In this document: one piece after another, positions 9,092-18,435 of the stretch
Layout: every line of letters begins with the position of its first letter
Numbering within the stretch: the first letter of the stretch is position 1
Origin: Tabrizicola sp.
GTDB taxonomy: Bacteria; Pseudomonadota; Alphaproteobacteria; Rhodobacterales; Rhodobacteraceae
Length of the DNA stretch: 64,000 nucleotides
Reading direction: 5' to 3'
NCBI RefSeq assembly: GCF_030694085.1
Contig: NZ_JAUXZE010000035.1
Location: 124,001-188,000, forward strand
Notes under the pieces: generated by a model
The model's input: the letters and a program-made list of their open reading frames with translations, nothing else
The model's database searches: none
Told to the model about the DNA's origin: nothing
Made by a program: the position numbers and the translations under genes

Positions 9092-10633
9092 TTACTCGGT
9101 AAGAGAGGCGGGAGCCTCGGCGGCAGCATCGGGCGTCAAGCCCAGGAGGGTTCCAAGCGGGGCAACATAAAGATGCACCGCCAGAAGGATCATCGGTATG
9201 TTGATCAGCAGCGCCAGAAGCACGGCCACGCGGTTCAAAGTCAGTCCCGACCGCTGTGGCGGTCCGGGAAGGTAGCCGACGGTGCCAAACGGCGCGACGC
9301 CAAGCGTCTTGATCACTTCGGTCGGACGCCGGACTGTCTGGTTCAGGATCTCCAGCAGGACCAAAAGCGCGGCCGACAGGATCACCCCGGCACCAAGGGC
9401 CGCTATGGTGATGCGCTTGCGGTTTGGCTCGGCCCGGAATGGCGGCGGCACGGCCTTCTCAATCACGCTGATCCGCTGACCACGGTCGGTGACCTCGATC
9501 CGGTCGCCCATCCGCGCCTCGGACAGGCTGCCAACGGCCGCCTCGTACTGGACCCGCAGCGTCTCGTAGTTGCTTTGCAATTCTGCAAGCCGGATCGAGT
9601 TGCCCGGTGTCGCCTCGATCGAGGCTTCAAGCTTGACCAGGTCCTCTTCAAGCAGCCTTTTCTGTTCGGCAAGGAAGGTGATCTGGCCGTCGATGTCCAG
9701 CATCTGCACTTCGAACGCCGAGAGTTGGCCACCCCCGGATGCCCCAAGCTGCGCCTTCACCCGTTCTTCCAGCGCCGCCACTTCGGTCTGCAGGGCCTTG
9801 AGCCGGGGATTGGACGGAGCAAGGACCACCAGCGCCGAGGCAAGTTCCTGGCGCGCCTGCTCCAGCCGCTCCTGCTCGGGTGTGCGGTCGGTGTCCGAGG
9901 TCACCAGCCGGCCCGTCCTGTCGTAAAGTTCGGTAAGCCGGTCGCGGCGGTCGCGCAGCGACGCAAGCTCGCGGTTGACCTGCAACAGACGCTCCTGCTG
10001 ACTGGCCTGACGGGTGCGGCGATATTCCAGACTTTCGGGAAGCGCATCGCGGTTGGCCTGTTCGAACTCCAGGATCTTGGCGTTCTGCTGGGACAGCTCG
10101 TCGGTCAGGCGGCGGACTTCCTGGTCGAAGAAATCTAGGGTGCTGCCCGAGGCGCGGGTCCGCAGTTCGGTGTTCCACTGCAGGATCTGCTCGGCGATGT
10201 CATTGGTGACGACGGCTGAAAGCTCCGGGTCGCCCGCCGCAAACGAGACATGGACGACGCCAGTGTTGCCTTGCGTCGTCGGCATGTAGATCGCGATGCG
10301 ACTGCCAACCTGTTCCAGCTGCACGTTCTGCGCCATGCCTGGCACGTCGGCGAACAGGCCGTGCCGGTCGGCCAGCGTCAGAAGGTTCTCACGCGTCAGG
10401 ATGCGCTGCTGGATCGACAGCAGGATTTCATCCGCCGTCGAGCGCACCGTCGAGGCCGCAAGTTCGTCGGGAATCTGCGCGTTCTCGATCAACAGACGCG
10501 ACTCGGCGCGGTAGATCGGCGGCAGCGAGATGGCATAAAGCACTCCCGCCACCGTGGCAGTGATCGTTATCGCAAGGATGATCGGCAGCCGCCGCAGGAT
10601 CAGGGACAGGTAGAAGCGCAGGTCAAGCGTCAT
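9092..10633 (-). CDS. Wzz/GumC-type polysaccharide co-polymerase
   Basis: A 513-residue inner-membrane protein that sets polysaccharide chain length and couples export to the kinase. A transmembrane helix at about residues 16-35 (LPIILAITITATVAGVLYAI) is followed by the Wzz domain, long periplasmic coiled coil (about 160-330) and the proline-rich AVPPPFRAEPNRKR motif before a second helix near residue 405. A third C-terminal hydrophobic segment (VAVLLALLINIPMILLAV) is additional to the standard PCP-2a plan. Its start directly abuts the stop of the ExeA-like gene, so translation is probably coupled. Confidence 0.92.
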   Translation of the reverse strand: MTLDLRFYLSLILRRLPIILAITITATVAGVLYAISLPPIYRAESRLLIENAQIPDELAASTVRSTADEILLSIQQRILTRENLLTLADRHGLFADVPGMAQNVQLEQVGSRIAIYMPTTQGNTGVVHVSFAAGDPELSAVVTNDIAEQILQWNTELRTRASGSTLDFFDQEVRRLTDELSQQNAKILEFEQANRDALPESLEYRRTRQASQQERLLQVNRELASLRDRRDRLTELYDRTGRLVTSDTDRTPEQERLEQARQELASALVVLAPSNPRLKALQTEVAALEERVKAQLGASGGGQLSAFEVQMLDIDGQITFLAEQKRLLEEDLVKLEASIEATPGNSIRLAELQSNYETLRVQYEAAVGSLSEARMGDRIEVTDRGQRISVIEKAVPPPFRAEPNRKRITIAALGAGVILSAALLVLLEILNQTVRRPTEVIKTLGVAPFGTVGYLPGPPQRSGLTLNRVAVLLALLINIPMILLAVHLYVAPLGTLLGLTPDAAAEAPASLTE

Positions 10634-11689
10634 TCAGGTCTCACTCGTATGTCTTGAGGCGTTCGCGGAAAAGAAAACGCCGTCGTCCAGTACCTGCTGG
10701 ACAGTCGCCGGGGTGACCGTGCGCTTGCCCCGGGTGAAGGCATAGACCAGCGCAAGGTCGCACAACTGGTTCACCAGGCGCGGAACGCCCCGGGTGACCT
10801 GATGGACGAGGTCGATTGCGGGGCGGGTGAAGATTCGCTTCTGGGCCCCGGCAACCTTCAGCCGGTGCGGGATGTAGCCGCGAACCGTCTTCAGGTCCAT
10901 CGCGGTAAGGTGATAGCTTGCCGCGACACGCTGCGCGAACTGCCGCATGTTGGGCTGCGAGACAAGGTCGCGCAGTTCGGGCTGGCCGATCAGGACCAGT
11001 TGCAGCACCTCGTCCTTGCCCGAGTTGATGTTGATGAACATCCGCAACTCTTCCAGCGCCTCGGCGGTCAGGTTCTGCGCCTCGTCGAAGATCAGCACGA
11101 CCGAGCGGCCGGCGGCATATTCCGACAAGAGAAAGTTCTGAAAGCGTGAGAAGAGGTCGACATAGCTTTCGTTCAGGTCGGCCGGCTGCTCCAGCGCGTG
11201 CAGGACCCAGCGCAGCAGTTCAGCGCGTGATCCGTGCGGGTTCGAGATGAGGCCCACGCGGATCTCGGGTCCCAGCGACCGGATCAGATGCAGCAGAAGC
11301 GTCGTCTTGCCCGCGCCGACTTCGCCCGTGATCAGGGTGATCGGCGAATTGGCACGGATGCCATATTCCAGCATCGTGTAGGCCCGCTGGTGCGATTGCG
11401 GCCAGTACAGGAAATCCGGGTCAGGCGTCAGCGCGAAGGGTCGCGAGGTCAGCCCGAAATGCTCGGTATAGATCTCGCCCTGCGACGCGGGCTGCGGTTC
11501 CATCGACAGGATGCGCGACCGGACCCGGCGCGGGACCGGGACATCAGCTCGGACTTCGGGCACCGGGGCGGCCGGCGGCTCGGGGGCAGGGTTTGAAACG
11601 GCTTCGGTTCCGGCAGCAGTATCGCTGCCGACGTCCTGATCGAACCACAGGATACGGGAAAACAACTTGCGGGATCTTTGACGCGTCAT
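10634..11689 (-). CDS. ExeA/XrtA-associated type AAA ATPase
   Basis: A 351-residue P-loop ATPase. An N-terminal proline-rich stretch (about residues 30-70) precedes the family hallmark YTEHFGLTSRPFALTPDPDF. Walker A GEVGAGKTT is at about 122-130 and Walker B is VVLIFDEAQNL, followed by sensor-like GVPRLVNQLCD. Homologues occur in type II secretion (ExeA/GspA) and in exosortase-linked EPS clusters, where they lie next to the co-polymerase and kinase genes as here. No exosortase was found. An AAGGGTGAG ribosome site supports this start. It is the first gene of the kinase operon and divergent from the PKS operon. Confidence 0.88.
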   Translation of the reverse strand: MTRQRSRKLFSRILWFDQDVGSDTAAGTEAVSNPAPEPPAAPVPEVRADVPVPRRVRSRILSMEPQPASQGEIYTEHFGLTSRPFALTPDPDFLYWPQSHQRAYTMLEYGIRANSPITLITGEVGAGKTTLLLHLIRSLGPEIRVGLISNPHGSRAELLRWVLHALEQPADLNESYVDLFSRFQNFLLSEYAAGRSVVLIFDEAQNLTAEALEELRMFININSGKDEVLQLVLIGQPELRDLVSQPNMRQFAQRVAASYHLTAMDLKTVRGYIPHRLKVAGAQKRIFTRPAIDLVHQVTRGVPRLVNQLCDLALVYAFTRGKRTVTPATVQQVLDDGVFFSANASRHTSET

Positions 11690-12095
11690 CTACTCACCCT
11701 TAAGCAAATCCCCGGACTCGGAGGGAGTTGCCCCCCTCTCATAAGCAATGTTGCGCGGCAAGGCGACGTCTTCGACGATACTGATGCCAGTCTGGCAACA
11801 AAGTAGGGAAATCAGCAGCCTAGAACGGTTATTGCCGCAGGAATGGCGTTTTTCTGGACCAATGTCCGTGCGTATCCGGACAAGGTGCTGTAGGAAAGGT
11901 CAAGGAAATTTTGAACGGCGCGCGAATCGTTGATGACCCTGATGAGTTGCCACATTTCGGGCATGTGCATGGTTGGCGTGTTTGTGCCAGGACGTCCAGC
12001 GGCCCTGCCCACGGCGGGCGAAGACGTCGGGTTCACGCGGTTAAGGACATGCGGCCAGGCAGTCGCCGCCAAGGACCAGTCGAGAGGGTAGTCGC
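11690..12095. other. Divergent intergenic region (ExeA-like / PKS)
   Basis: A 406-bp gap between the divergent ExeA-like operon and the PKS/NRPS operon. It must hold both promoters, but no convincing -35/-10 pair was found by eye. A GAGAGGG ribosome site lies 7 nt before the PKS ATG. Short open frames here have no coding character. Confidence 0.6.
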
Positions 12096-15000
12096 ATGAA
12101 AGACGGTATGCAGGACCTTCCCGCAGAAACCGACATCGCCATCGTTGGCATGGCTGCGCATCTGCCCGGATCGGCAGATATCCAGGCCTATTGGGAAAAC
12201 CTGCGCGACGGTCGATCGGCCGTGCGTCGGCTTACCGAGGACGAGATTCTCGCCTCGGGCGAGAACCCGGCGTTGCTGCGCAATCCGAACTATGTGCCCG
12301 CCGCCGCCCTGCTGGAAAAGTTCGACCACTTCGACGCCGAATTCTTCGGCTTCTCCCCGAAGGAAGCCGCGATCCTCGACCCGCAGCACCGGCAGTTTCT
12401 TGAAGTGGCGTGGGAGGCACTGGAGAACGCCGGCCATACACCCGAGGCGTTCCACGGCCGCATCGGCGTCTTCGCGGGCTGCGGAATGGGCAGCTATTTC
12501 TATTTCAACCTCTGCTCGAACCCGGCACTCGTCGAAAGCACGGGGATGTTCCTGCTCCGGCATACCGGCAACGACAAGGACTTCCTGTCGACCCGCGTCA
12601 GCCACGTCTTCGACCTGAAAGGGCCAAGCCTTGGCCTGCAGACCGCCTGTTCGACCTCGCTGGTCGCCACGCATTACGCGATCCAGGCGCTGCTGAACGG
12701 CGAATGTGACATGGCGCTTGCCGGGGGGGTCACCATCGACCTGCCCCAGGGTCGCGGCTACATCTACAAGGAGGGCGAGGTCCTTTCGCCCGACGGCGTC
12801 TGCCATGCCTTCGACCACCGGGCGCAGGGCACGGTCTTCGGCTCGGGCGCGGGGACGGTCCTTCTGCGGCGGATGGACGATGCGTTGGCCGACGGCGACC
12901 ATATCTGGGGCGTCATCAAGGGCTCGGCGGTCAACAACGACGGCGCGGCCAAGGCGGGCTATCTGGCGCCTTCCGTCGAGGGCCAGTCCGCCTGCATCGC
13001 AACCGCACTTGCCGTGGCGGGAACACCGGCCGAGACGGTGGATTACGTCGAATGTCACGGGACCGGCACCTACCTTGGCGACCCCATCGAAGTGGCCGCC
13101 TTGACCGAGGCGTTCCGCCGGACGACCGACGCCAATGGCTTCGCCCGCATCGGATCGGTCAAGACCAACATTGGCCACCTCGATACCGCCGCCGGGGTTG
13201 CCAGCCTGATCAAGACGACGCTGGCGCTGCACCACGGCCAGATGCCGCCCAGCCTGAACTTCGAGACTCCGAACCCGGCCATCGATTTCGAGAACAGCCC
13301 GTTCCGCGTCAATGACCGGCTGACCGACTGGCCCCGCCGCATGGGTCCCCGCCGCGCCGGGGTGAACTCGCTTGGCGTCGGAGGAACCAACGCCTTCGTC
13401 GTCGTGCAGGAACCGCCCGCCCTTGCTGCCTCTGAGGCCTCGGACTGGCCATTCCAGCTCATCACTCTTTCCGCCCGCAGCCAGTCTGCCCTGGGCGAAG
13501 CCTCTGCCCGCCTCGCCGCCCATTTGCGTGCGAACCCCGAGCAGCCGCTTGCCGACGTGGCCTGGACCCTGAAGCACGGCCGCCGCGCCTTTGAACACCG
13601 CCGCGTGCTGGTCGCCGAAACCCATGAGGAAGCCGCGCAGATGCTGGAGGCGGGCGATCCCCGCCGCGTCTTCACCCAGCGCCGGTTGGGCGACGCGCCG
13701 GATGTCGTCTTCATGTTCCCCGGCGGCGGCGCGCAATACCCGAACATGGCGCGCGACCTTTACGAGACGGAACCCGTCTTTGCGGAATGGATGGATCGTG
13801 GCTTGGCGGCCTTGGGTGATGCCGAGGCCGAGACCCGCGCCCTCTGGCTCCCCGTCCCGGGGCAAGAAGCCGCCGCCGCCGAAGCCCTGCGGCAACCCTC
13901 GAAACAATTGCCACTGATCCTGATCGTCGAGGTGGCGCTGGCAAAGCTTTGGGCAAGCTGGGGCGTCAAGCCTTCGGTCCTGATCGGTCACAGCATGGGC
14001 GAGAACGCCGCCGCCTGCGTCGCTGGCGTCATGACGCTGGAAGCCGCCGTCGGCCTCGTCCGCCTGCGCGGGCAGCTCTTCGACACGGTGCCTGCGGGCG
14101 GGATGCTGTCGGTCCCGCTGTCGGAAACCGCGCTGCAACCCTATCTTGGCGATCTCGACATCGCGTCCATCAACGCGCCCGAACTCACCGTGGTTTCGGG
14201 GTCCGACGCGGGCCTCAAGGACCTTGCCGCGCGCCTGAAGGCCGATGACATCGACACCACCCGCATCGCCATCGACATCGCGGCCCATTCGAAGATGCTG
14301 GAAGGCATCCTTGCCGCTTTCCGCGCCCACCTTGCCGGGATGCAACTTTCCCCGCCGCAGATCCCGATCATCTCCAACCGCTCGGGACAGGTCCTGACCG
14401 ACGCCGAGGCGACCAGCCCCGACTACTGGGTCGCGCATCTTAGGAATACAGTCCGCTTCGCAGACGGCATGGCGACCCTGCGCCAGAAGGCCGACCGCGT
14501 GTATCTCGAGGTCGGCCCCGGCCGCGCGATGGCGTCCCTTGCCCAGGCCAACGGCGCGATGGGCGGCCAGCCGATCCCCGCCAGCCTGCGCCACCCCGAC
14601 GACACCACCAGCGACGACCGCCATTTTATCGCCACCCTCGGCCGCCTCTGGGCCTGCGGGGCGGAACCCGACCTGACCCAGCTTTGGGGCGAGGCGAAAC
14701 GCCGCCGCGTCCCCCTGCCGACCTACCCCTTCCAGCGCAGCCGCTATTTCGTCGAACGCGGCCAGCCTGCCGTAGTGACCGAGGCTGACCTGACCCCCAC
14801 CCGCCACGACAACGTGACCGATTTCGGCTACAGGATCGGCTGGCGCGTGATGCCCGCCGACTGCCCGGTCGATGTGGAAACCGAACTCGGCGCGCCACAG
14901 ACCTGGCTCGTCTTCGCCGACGAGGCAGGCCTTGCCCGTGCCGCCGTCCAGCGCCTGCGCGCGGCAGGCCACCGCGTCATCACCGTCCACGCCGGCGACG

Positions 15001-18000
15001 CCTTCGCCCGCACCTCGGACGACACCTATACCCTCGCCCCCGAACACGGGCGCGAGGGCTATGACGCCCTCCTCGCCGACCTTGCCCAGCGCGACCTCTC
15101 CCCCTCCCGCATCGCCCACTTCTGGCTGGTCACCGAGAAAGAGGCCTTCCGCCCCGGCTCCTCCTTCTTCCAGCGGAACCTTGAACAGGGCTTCTGGAGC
15201 CTCTTCTTCCTTGGTCAGGCAATGGGCGAGATCGGCCTGAAGCCCCTGCCCCACCTCACCGTCGTCACCTCCGGCGCGGCGCAAGTGCGCACCGAAGCCC
15301 TCCCCTACCCCGAGAAAGCAACCGTCGCAGGCCCCGTCCGGGTGATGCCGCGCGAACTGCCGGGCCTCACCGCCAGCCTTCTCGACGTCACGCTTGACCG
15401 CAAGGCGATCCCCGCAGAAACCGTCTCGGCGGTCCTGGAGGAGATGCTCGCCACGCCCTCCAACACTGTCGCCGCGATCCGGGGCAGCCGGAGGCTGGAG
15501 TCCCGCCTCGTCCCCGCGAAACTGCCGGAACAGGCCGAGGTCCCCGAAGGCTCGGTCTGGGTCATCACCGGCGGCTTCGGCGGGATCGGCGTCACCGTGG
15601 CCGAACGCCTGATGCGCGACCGCCATGCCAAGGTCGCCCTGATCGGCCGCCACGTCCCGGAACCGGGATCGGTCCGCGCCGGAGTCCTGTCGCGCCTTGA
15701 ACGCCTTGGCCGCGTGATGGCCGTCGCCGCCGACGTCTGCAATCCCGAAGACATGCGCGCCGCCCTTGACCGCATCCGCTCCGAATTCGGCCCGATCTAC
15801 GGCGTCGTCCATGCCGCGGGCACCGTCGACGACGCGCCGCTTCTGGGCAAGGACCCTGGTTCCGCCGATGCCGTCCTCTCGCCCAAGGTGCACGGCACGA
15901 AGCTTCTGGACAGCCTCCTGCCCGATGGCAGCGTGGACCGGATCGTCCTCTTCTCCTCGACCTCCACCGTCCTGACCCCCGCCGGTCAGGCCGACTATGT
16001 CGCCGCCAACGAATACCTCAACGCCTTTGCCCGCAGCCGTTCCGGCGGCCTGACCAAGGTCACCTCGGTCAACTGGGGCATCTGGTCCGGCATCGGCATG
16101 GCCGCCGACGCCGATGCCCGCCGCCAGGGCAAGGACGCAGGCGCGCCGCTGCCTGGCCAGCTGGTGCTGGAGCGGATGCAGAAGGGCGAGGATGAAACCC
16201 GTTTTCATGCGACGCTGACCAAGGACCAGTGGGTGATGGACGACCACCGTCTACTTGACGGCACGGCGGTCCTGCCCGGCTCGGCTTGGCCCGAAATCGC
16301 GCATGAGGCGCTCATGGCGACCGGGGCCAAGGGCGGCCTGCACCTCACCGACCTCACCGTCTTCCGCCCCCTGCGGCTGGAGGCCGACCTGCCCCGCGAC
16401 CTGCGCGTGAGCCTCACCCGCGCCCGCGACGGCAGCCAGCGCTTGCAAGCCCGCGCGCTGGAACCGCAAGGCTGGGCGATGACCGCCGAGATGGGCATCG
16501 CGCCCCTGACCACGTCAGCGGGTTCGATCGACCTGACGGCCATCGCCGCCCGCTGCCCCGACAAGGCCACCGCGCCGGGCGGCGAAAACCTGCCCTCGGC
16601 ACAGGAAGACCGCATCGCCTTCGGCCCGCGCTGGCAGGTCCTGCGGGCGACAGCCCTTGGCACCCGTGAGGGGCTGGCGACTCTCGCCCTGCCCACCCAG
16701 GCCGTGCAGGACACCGCGACCTGCACCATCCACCCCGCGCTCTACGACATCGGCACCGGCTGGGGCATCGCCCTGCTGCCCAAGGTGGCCCAGGGCTTCG
16801 TCTGGGCCCCGGTGATGACAACCGCCATCCGGGTCCACGGCCCCCTGCCTGCCGAGATCCGCAGCTGGGTCCGCCTGTCGGGCACGCCCGCCGACGACAC
16901 CGCCAGCTTCGACGTCACCCTGACCGACCCCGCCGGGAAAGTGCTGGTCGAGGTCGAGGGCATCACCTTCCGCAAGGTCGCCTTCGAAGAGGCGCTGGCC
17001 CGCCCCGCACCCCCGAACCCGCGTGAGGTGATCCGCGACGACGACCAGCGCGGCCAGTCCCCCGCCGAACAGCGCCTGGCCCAGGCCCTTGCGGGCGGCA
17101 TCCGTCCCGCCGAAGGGGCCGAGGCCTTCCTCCGCGCCATCGCAGCAGACGGGGCGCAGGTCCTTGTCTCCTCGCTCGACCTCGACGCGCTGGTGAAACA
17201 GGCCAACGCCCCGGTGGCGACCGAAGCCGAAGGTCCCGGCTTTGCCCGGCCCGACCTGGAGACCGACTACGTCGCCCCGCGCAACAGCGTGGAACGCACC
17301 CTCGCCGGCTTCTGGGCCGAGCTTCTGGGCGTCGCCGAAGTGGGGGTCGAGGATGACTTCTTTACCCTTGGCGGCCACAGCCTGATCGCCGTGCGCCTGT
17401 TCGCGATGATCCGTCGCCAGTGGAAGGTCGACTTCCCGATCTCGGTCCTGTTCGAGGCCCCGACCATCGCCCGCTGCGCCGCCCTCATCATCGACCGCAT
17501 CGGCCCGCAGGACGACAACGCCCCCGCGCCCACCCAACTCGCCGACCCGGCAGGCCCGAAGTTCACCCACCTTGTCGCCATGCACCGCGGCGATGGCGGG
17601 CCGAAGACACCGTTCTTCCTTGTCGCGGGCATGTTCGGCAACGTCCTGAACCTCCGCCACCTCGCCAGCCTGCTTGGCACCGACCGGCCCTTCTACGGTC
17701 TCCAGGCCAGGGGTCTGTTCGGTGACGACGAACCACATATGACGATCGAGGATGCTGCCGCCTCCTGCCTGGCCGAGATCCGTCAGGTGCAGCCGAAGGG
17801 GCCGTATCTTCTGGGCGGCTTCTCCGGTGGCGGCCTTACAGCCTGGGACATCGGGCGGCAGCTTCGCGCGCAAGGCGAGGAAGTCGCGCTGATGGTGCTT
17901 CTCGACACGCCGCTGCCCGTCCGGCCCTTCCTGTCGAAGCCCGACAAGGCGCTGATCAAGCTGGCCGAGCTGCGCGCCGGCGGCCCGCAGTTCCTGGCCG

Positions 18001-18422
18001 ACTGGGCGCGCAGGCGCTGGGAATGGGAACGCTCGCGCCGCGCCAAGGCCGCGAACGAGCCCGACCCGACCGTTCCGTCCTACAACAACGCAGCCATCGA
18101 GACCGCCTTCCGCCATGCCATCGGCGTCTATGACCTCAAGGGCTGGGAGAACGGCAAGGTCGTCCTTTATCGCCCGCCCCTGGACCGACACTGGAAGGTG
18201 ACGGGGGGCAACTGGGTGTCCTCCCAGCGCGAATATGTCTTCCACGACAATCTCTGGACACCCTACGCGCCCCGTCTGGACGTGGTGGAAGTCCCCGGCG
18301 ACCATGACTCGATGGTGCTGGAACCGAACGTCCGGGTTCTGGCGGCCCGGATGAAGGCCGCGATCCAGGCGGCCGAAGCGGGCGAATTCCGCCAACCTGA
18401 TCAACGCCTTGCTGCCGAGTGA
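12096..18422 (+). CDS. Type I polyketide synthase KS-AT-KR-DH-ACP-TE
   Basis: A 2108-residue single-module PKS. KS: Cys185 in TACSTS, His321 in VECHGTGTYLGDP and His361 in NIGHLD, all intact. AT: Ser633 in GHSMGE with His731 in IAAHSKML, which is neither the classic malonyl nor methylmalonyl signature. KR: GGFGGIG near residue 1158 and catalytic Tyr1301 in DYVAANEYLN. A DH-like domain follows: His1384 in DDHRLLDGTAVLPG and Asp1551 in HPALYD, with one extra residue between His and Gly. ACP Ser1762 lies in LGGHSL. The thioesterase has Ser1910 in GFSGGG, Asp in LLDTPLP and His2070 in GDHDSM. Placing KR before DH is unusual. The C-terminal TE means this protein releases the product. First gene of the operon. 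Confidence 0.95.
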   Translation: MKDGMQDLPAETDIAIVGMAAHLPGSADIQAYWENLRDGRSAVRRLTEDEILASGENPALLRNPNYVPAAALLEKFDHFDAEFFGFSPKEAAILDPQHRQFLEVAWEALENAGHTPEAFHGRIGVFAGCGMGSYFYFNLCSNPALVESTGMFLLRHTGNDKDFLSTRVSHVFDLKGPSLGLQTACSTSLVATHYAIQALLNGECDMALAGGVTIDLPQGRGYIYKEGEVLSPDGVCHAFDHRAQGTVFGSGAGTVLLRRMDDALADGDHIWGVIKGSAVNNDGAAKAGYLAPSVEGQSACIATALAVAGTPAETVDYVECHGTGTYLGDPIEVAALTEAFRRTTDANGFARIGSVKTNIGHLDTAAGVASLIKTTLALHHGQMPPSLNFETPNPAIDFENSPFRVNDRLTDWPRRMGPRRAGVNSLGVGGTNAFVVVQEPPALAASEASDWPFQLITLSARSQSALGEASARLAAHLRANPEQPLADVAWTLKHGRRAFEHRRVLVAETHEEAAQMLEAGDPRRVFTQRRLGDAPDVVFMFPGGGAQYPNMARDLYETEPVFAEWMDRGLAALGDAEAETRALWLPVPGQEAAAAEALRQPSKQLPLILIVEVALAKLWASWGVKPSVLIGHSMGENAAACVAGVMTLEAAVGLVRLRGQLFDTVPAGGMLSVPLSETALQPYLGDLDIASINAPELTVVSGSDAGLKDLAARLKADDIDTTRIAIDIAAHSKMLEGILAAFRAHLAGMQLSPPQIPIISNRSGQVLTDAEATSPDYWVAHLRNTVRFADGMATLRQKADRVYLEVGPGRAMASLAQANGAMGGQPIPASLRHPDDTTSDDRHFIATLGRLWACGAEPDLTQLWGEAKRRRVPLPTYPFQRSRYFVERGQPAVVTEADLTPTRHDNVTDFGYRIGWRVMPADCPVDVETELGAPQTWLVFADEAGLARAAVQRLRAAGHRVITVHAGDAFARTSDDTYTLAPEHGREGYDALLADLAQRDLSPSRIAHFWLVTEKEAFRPGSSFFQRNLEQGFWSLFFLGQAMGEIGLKPLPHLTVVTSGAAQVRTEALPYPEKATVAGPVRVMPRELPGLTASLLDVTLDRKAIPAETVSAVLEEMLATPSNTVAAIRGSRRLESRLVPAKLPEQAEVPEGSVWVITGGFGGIGVTVAERLMRDRHAKVALIGRHVPEPGSVRAGVLSRLERLGRVMAVAADVCNPEDMRAALDRIRSEFGPIYGVVHAAGTVDDAPLLGKDPGSADAVLSPKVHGTKLLDSLLPDGSVDRIVLFSSTSTVLTPAGQADYVAANEYLNAFARSRSGGLTKVTSVNWGIWSGIGMAADADARRQGKDAGAPLPGQLVLERMQKGEDETRFHATLTKDQWVMDDHRLLDGTAVLPGSAWPEIAHEALMATGAKGGLHLTDLTVFRPLRLEADLPRDLRVSLTRARDGSQRLQARALEPQGWAMTAEMGIAPLTTSAGSIDLTAIAARCPDKATAPGGENLPSAQEDRIAFGPRWQVLRATALGTREGLATLALPTQAVQDTATCTIHPALYDIGTGWGIALLPKVAQGFVWAPVMTTAIRVHGPLPAEIRSWVRLSGTPADDTASFDVTLTDPAGKVLVEVEGITFRKVAFEEALARPAPPNPREVIRDDDQRGQSPAEQRLAQALAGGIRPAEGAEAFLRAIAADGAQVLVSSLDLDALVKQANAPVATEAEGPGFARPDLETDYVAPRNSVERTLAGFWAELLGVAEVGVEDDFFTLGGHSLIAVRLFAMIRRQWKVDFPISVLFEAPTIARCAALIIDRIGPQDDNAPAPTQLADPAGPKFTHLVAMHRGDGGPKTPFFLVAGMFGNVLNLRHLASLLGTDRPFYGLQARGLFGDDEPHMTIEDAAASCLAEIRQVQPKGPYLLGGFSGGGLTAWDIGRQLRAQGEEVALMVLLDTPLPVRPFLSKPDKALIKLAELRAGGPQFLADWARRRWEWERSRRAKAANEPDPTVPSYNNAAIETAFRHAIGVYDLKGWENGKVVLYRPPLDRHWKVTGGNWVSSQREYVFHDNLWTPYAPRLDVVEVPGDHDSMVLEPNVRVLAARMKAAIQAAEAGEFRQPDQRLAAE

Positions 18423-18435
18423 CCGGAGAATACAA

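Noticed and set aside
12033..16247. A 1404-codon open frame antisense to the PKS
   Set aside because: Long antisense frames are expected opposite GC-rich genes; the plus frame has full PKS motifs.
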